DNA from: Oscillospiraceae bacterium
GTDB taxonomy: Bacteria > Bacillota > Clostridia > Oscillospirales > Acutalibacteraceae
Assembly (NCBI GenBank): GCA_031270605.1
Contig: JAISXG010000055.1
Location: 1-61,256, forward strand
Direction of reading: 5' to 3'
Length of the DNA: 61,256 nt
Shown here piece after piece: positions 61,182 through 61,256 of this stretch. The translations under genes and the position numbers were made by a program. Positions within the stretch are counted from its first letter, which is position 1. Each line of letters opens with the position of its first letter. The notes beneath the pieces were generated by a model. That model saw only the letters and a program-made list of their open reading frames with translations. It did no database searches and was not told the DNA's origin.

Positions 61182-61256
61182 TTCTTTCCTCGCTGGTACC
61201 CTATTACTGGTCTACCTTTTACTGGTAACTCTCTTACAGAGAGTCTGCGCGCGTGC

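Larger units (their letters stand above)
60989..61256. other. Non-coding region behind terL, open at the window edge
   Basis: 268 bp. Two iteron clusters (61015-61036, 61143-61181) dominate. Two TTACTGGT copies lie near 61205-61230, and a CTCTC/GAGAG mini-hairpin at the edge. No reading frame with a ribosome-binding site. A gap here is unusual, since a portal gene is expected. Confidence 0.6.

Noticed and set aside
61031-61228. 65-codon frame after terL
   Set aside because: It overlaps the iterons, lacks a ribosome-binding site and reads like random sequence.

Overview
The window reads as a chromosome segment of a mid-GC anaerobic Firmicute of the class Clostridia (Ruminococcaceae/Oscillospiraceae-like) that carries the left two thirds of an integrated tailed-phage genome. 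The host assignment rests on a secreted protein with a type I dockerin, a T-box leader on thrS, adjacent GluRS and GlnRS genes, a DUF1846 gene, strong AGGAGG ribosome-binding sites and canonical sigma-A promoters. This is inference from gene content; no database search was possible.

Host part (1-34,200). On the left lie a truncated dockerin/C39-like secreted protein, a membrane-anchored metallophosphoesterase, an aspartokinase and T-box-controlled thrS. A minus-strand operon follows (flavodoxin-fold reductase, HAD hydrolase, nitroreductase). A gene-poor stretch (9.77-10.76 kb) holds a candidate 183-nt structured RNA with its own promoter and terminator and a 161-bp MITE-like element. Next come an ABC exporter, a TetR regulator with an APH-fold kinase, the gltX-glnS pair, small membrane proteins, a NahK-like sugar kinase, a thioredoxin-reductase-like flavoprotein with an ECF-like sigma factor, a carbohydrate/lipid cluster (DUF4091, LCAT-like lipase, DUF1846), tRNA-Pro(GGG), an HD-domain YqeK-like hydrolase, a beta-helix (GH110-like) protein and guaA behind a structured leader. 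Three short inverted-repeat element families lie between host genes.

Prophage part (about 34,150 to beyond 61,256). A tyrosine integrase abuts the 3' end of guaA, a plausible attachment site. Then come a lysogeny switch (CI-like repressor, Cro-like protein, an operator array of TTCTCA/TGAGAA half sites), a recombination/replication module (PAPS-reductase-like protein, Rad50-like ATPase, RecT, MBL-fold hydrolase, DnaD-like and DnaC-like proteins, RecU, SSB), many small overlapping accessory genes, a sigma-like late regulator, and a packaging block (ParB-methyltransferase fusion, small and large terminase). Structural genes and the right end lie outside the window.

The most interesting signals are these. 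(1) A two-frame DNA-binding gene has a phased A AAA AAG heptamer, an 8-nt spacer and a 9-bp stem-loop, the layout of -1 programmed frameshifting. (2) Three other phage genes are broken by single-base losses or an in-frame stop. (3) The same phage encodes a stand-alone GGQ release-factor-like protein. (4) Arrays of 11-bp iterons lie on both sides of the packaging genes.
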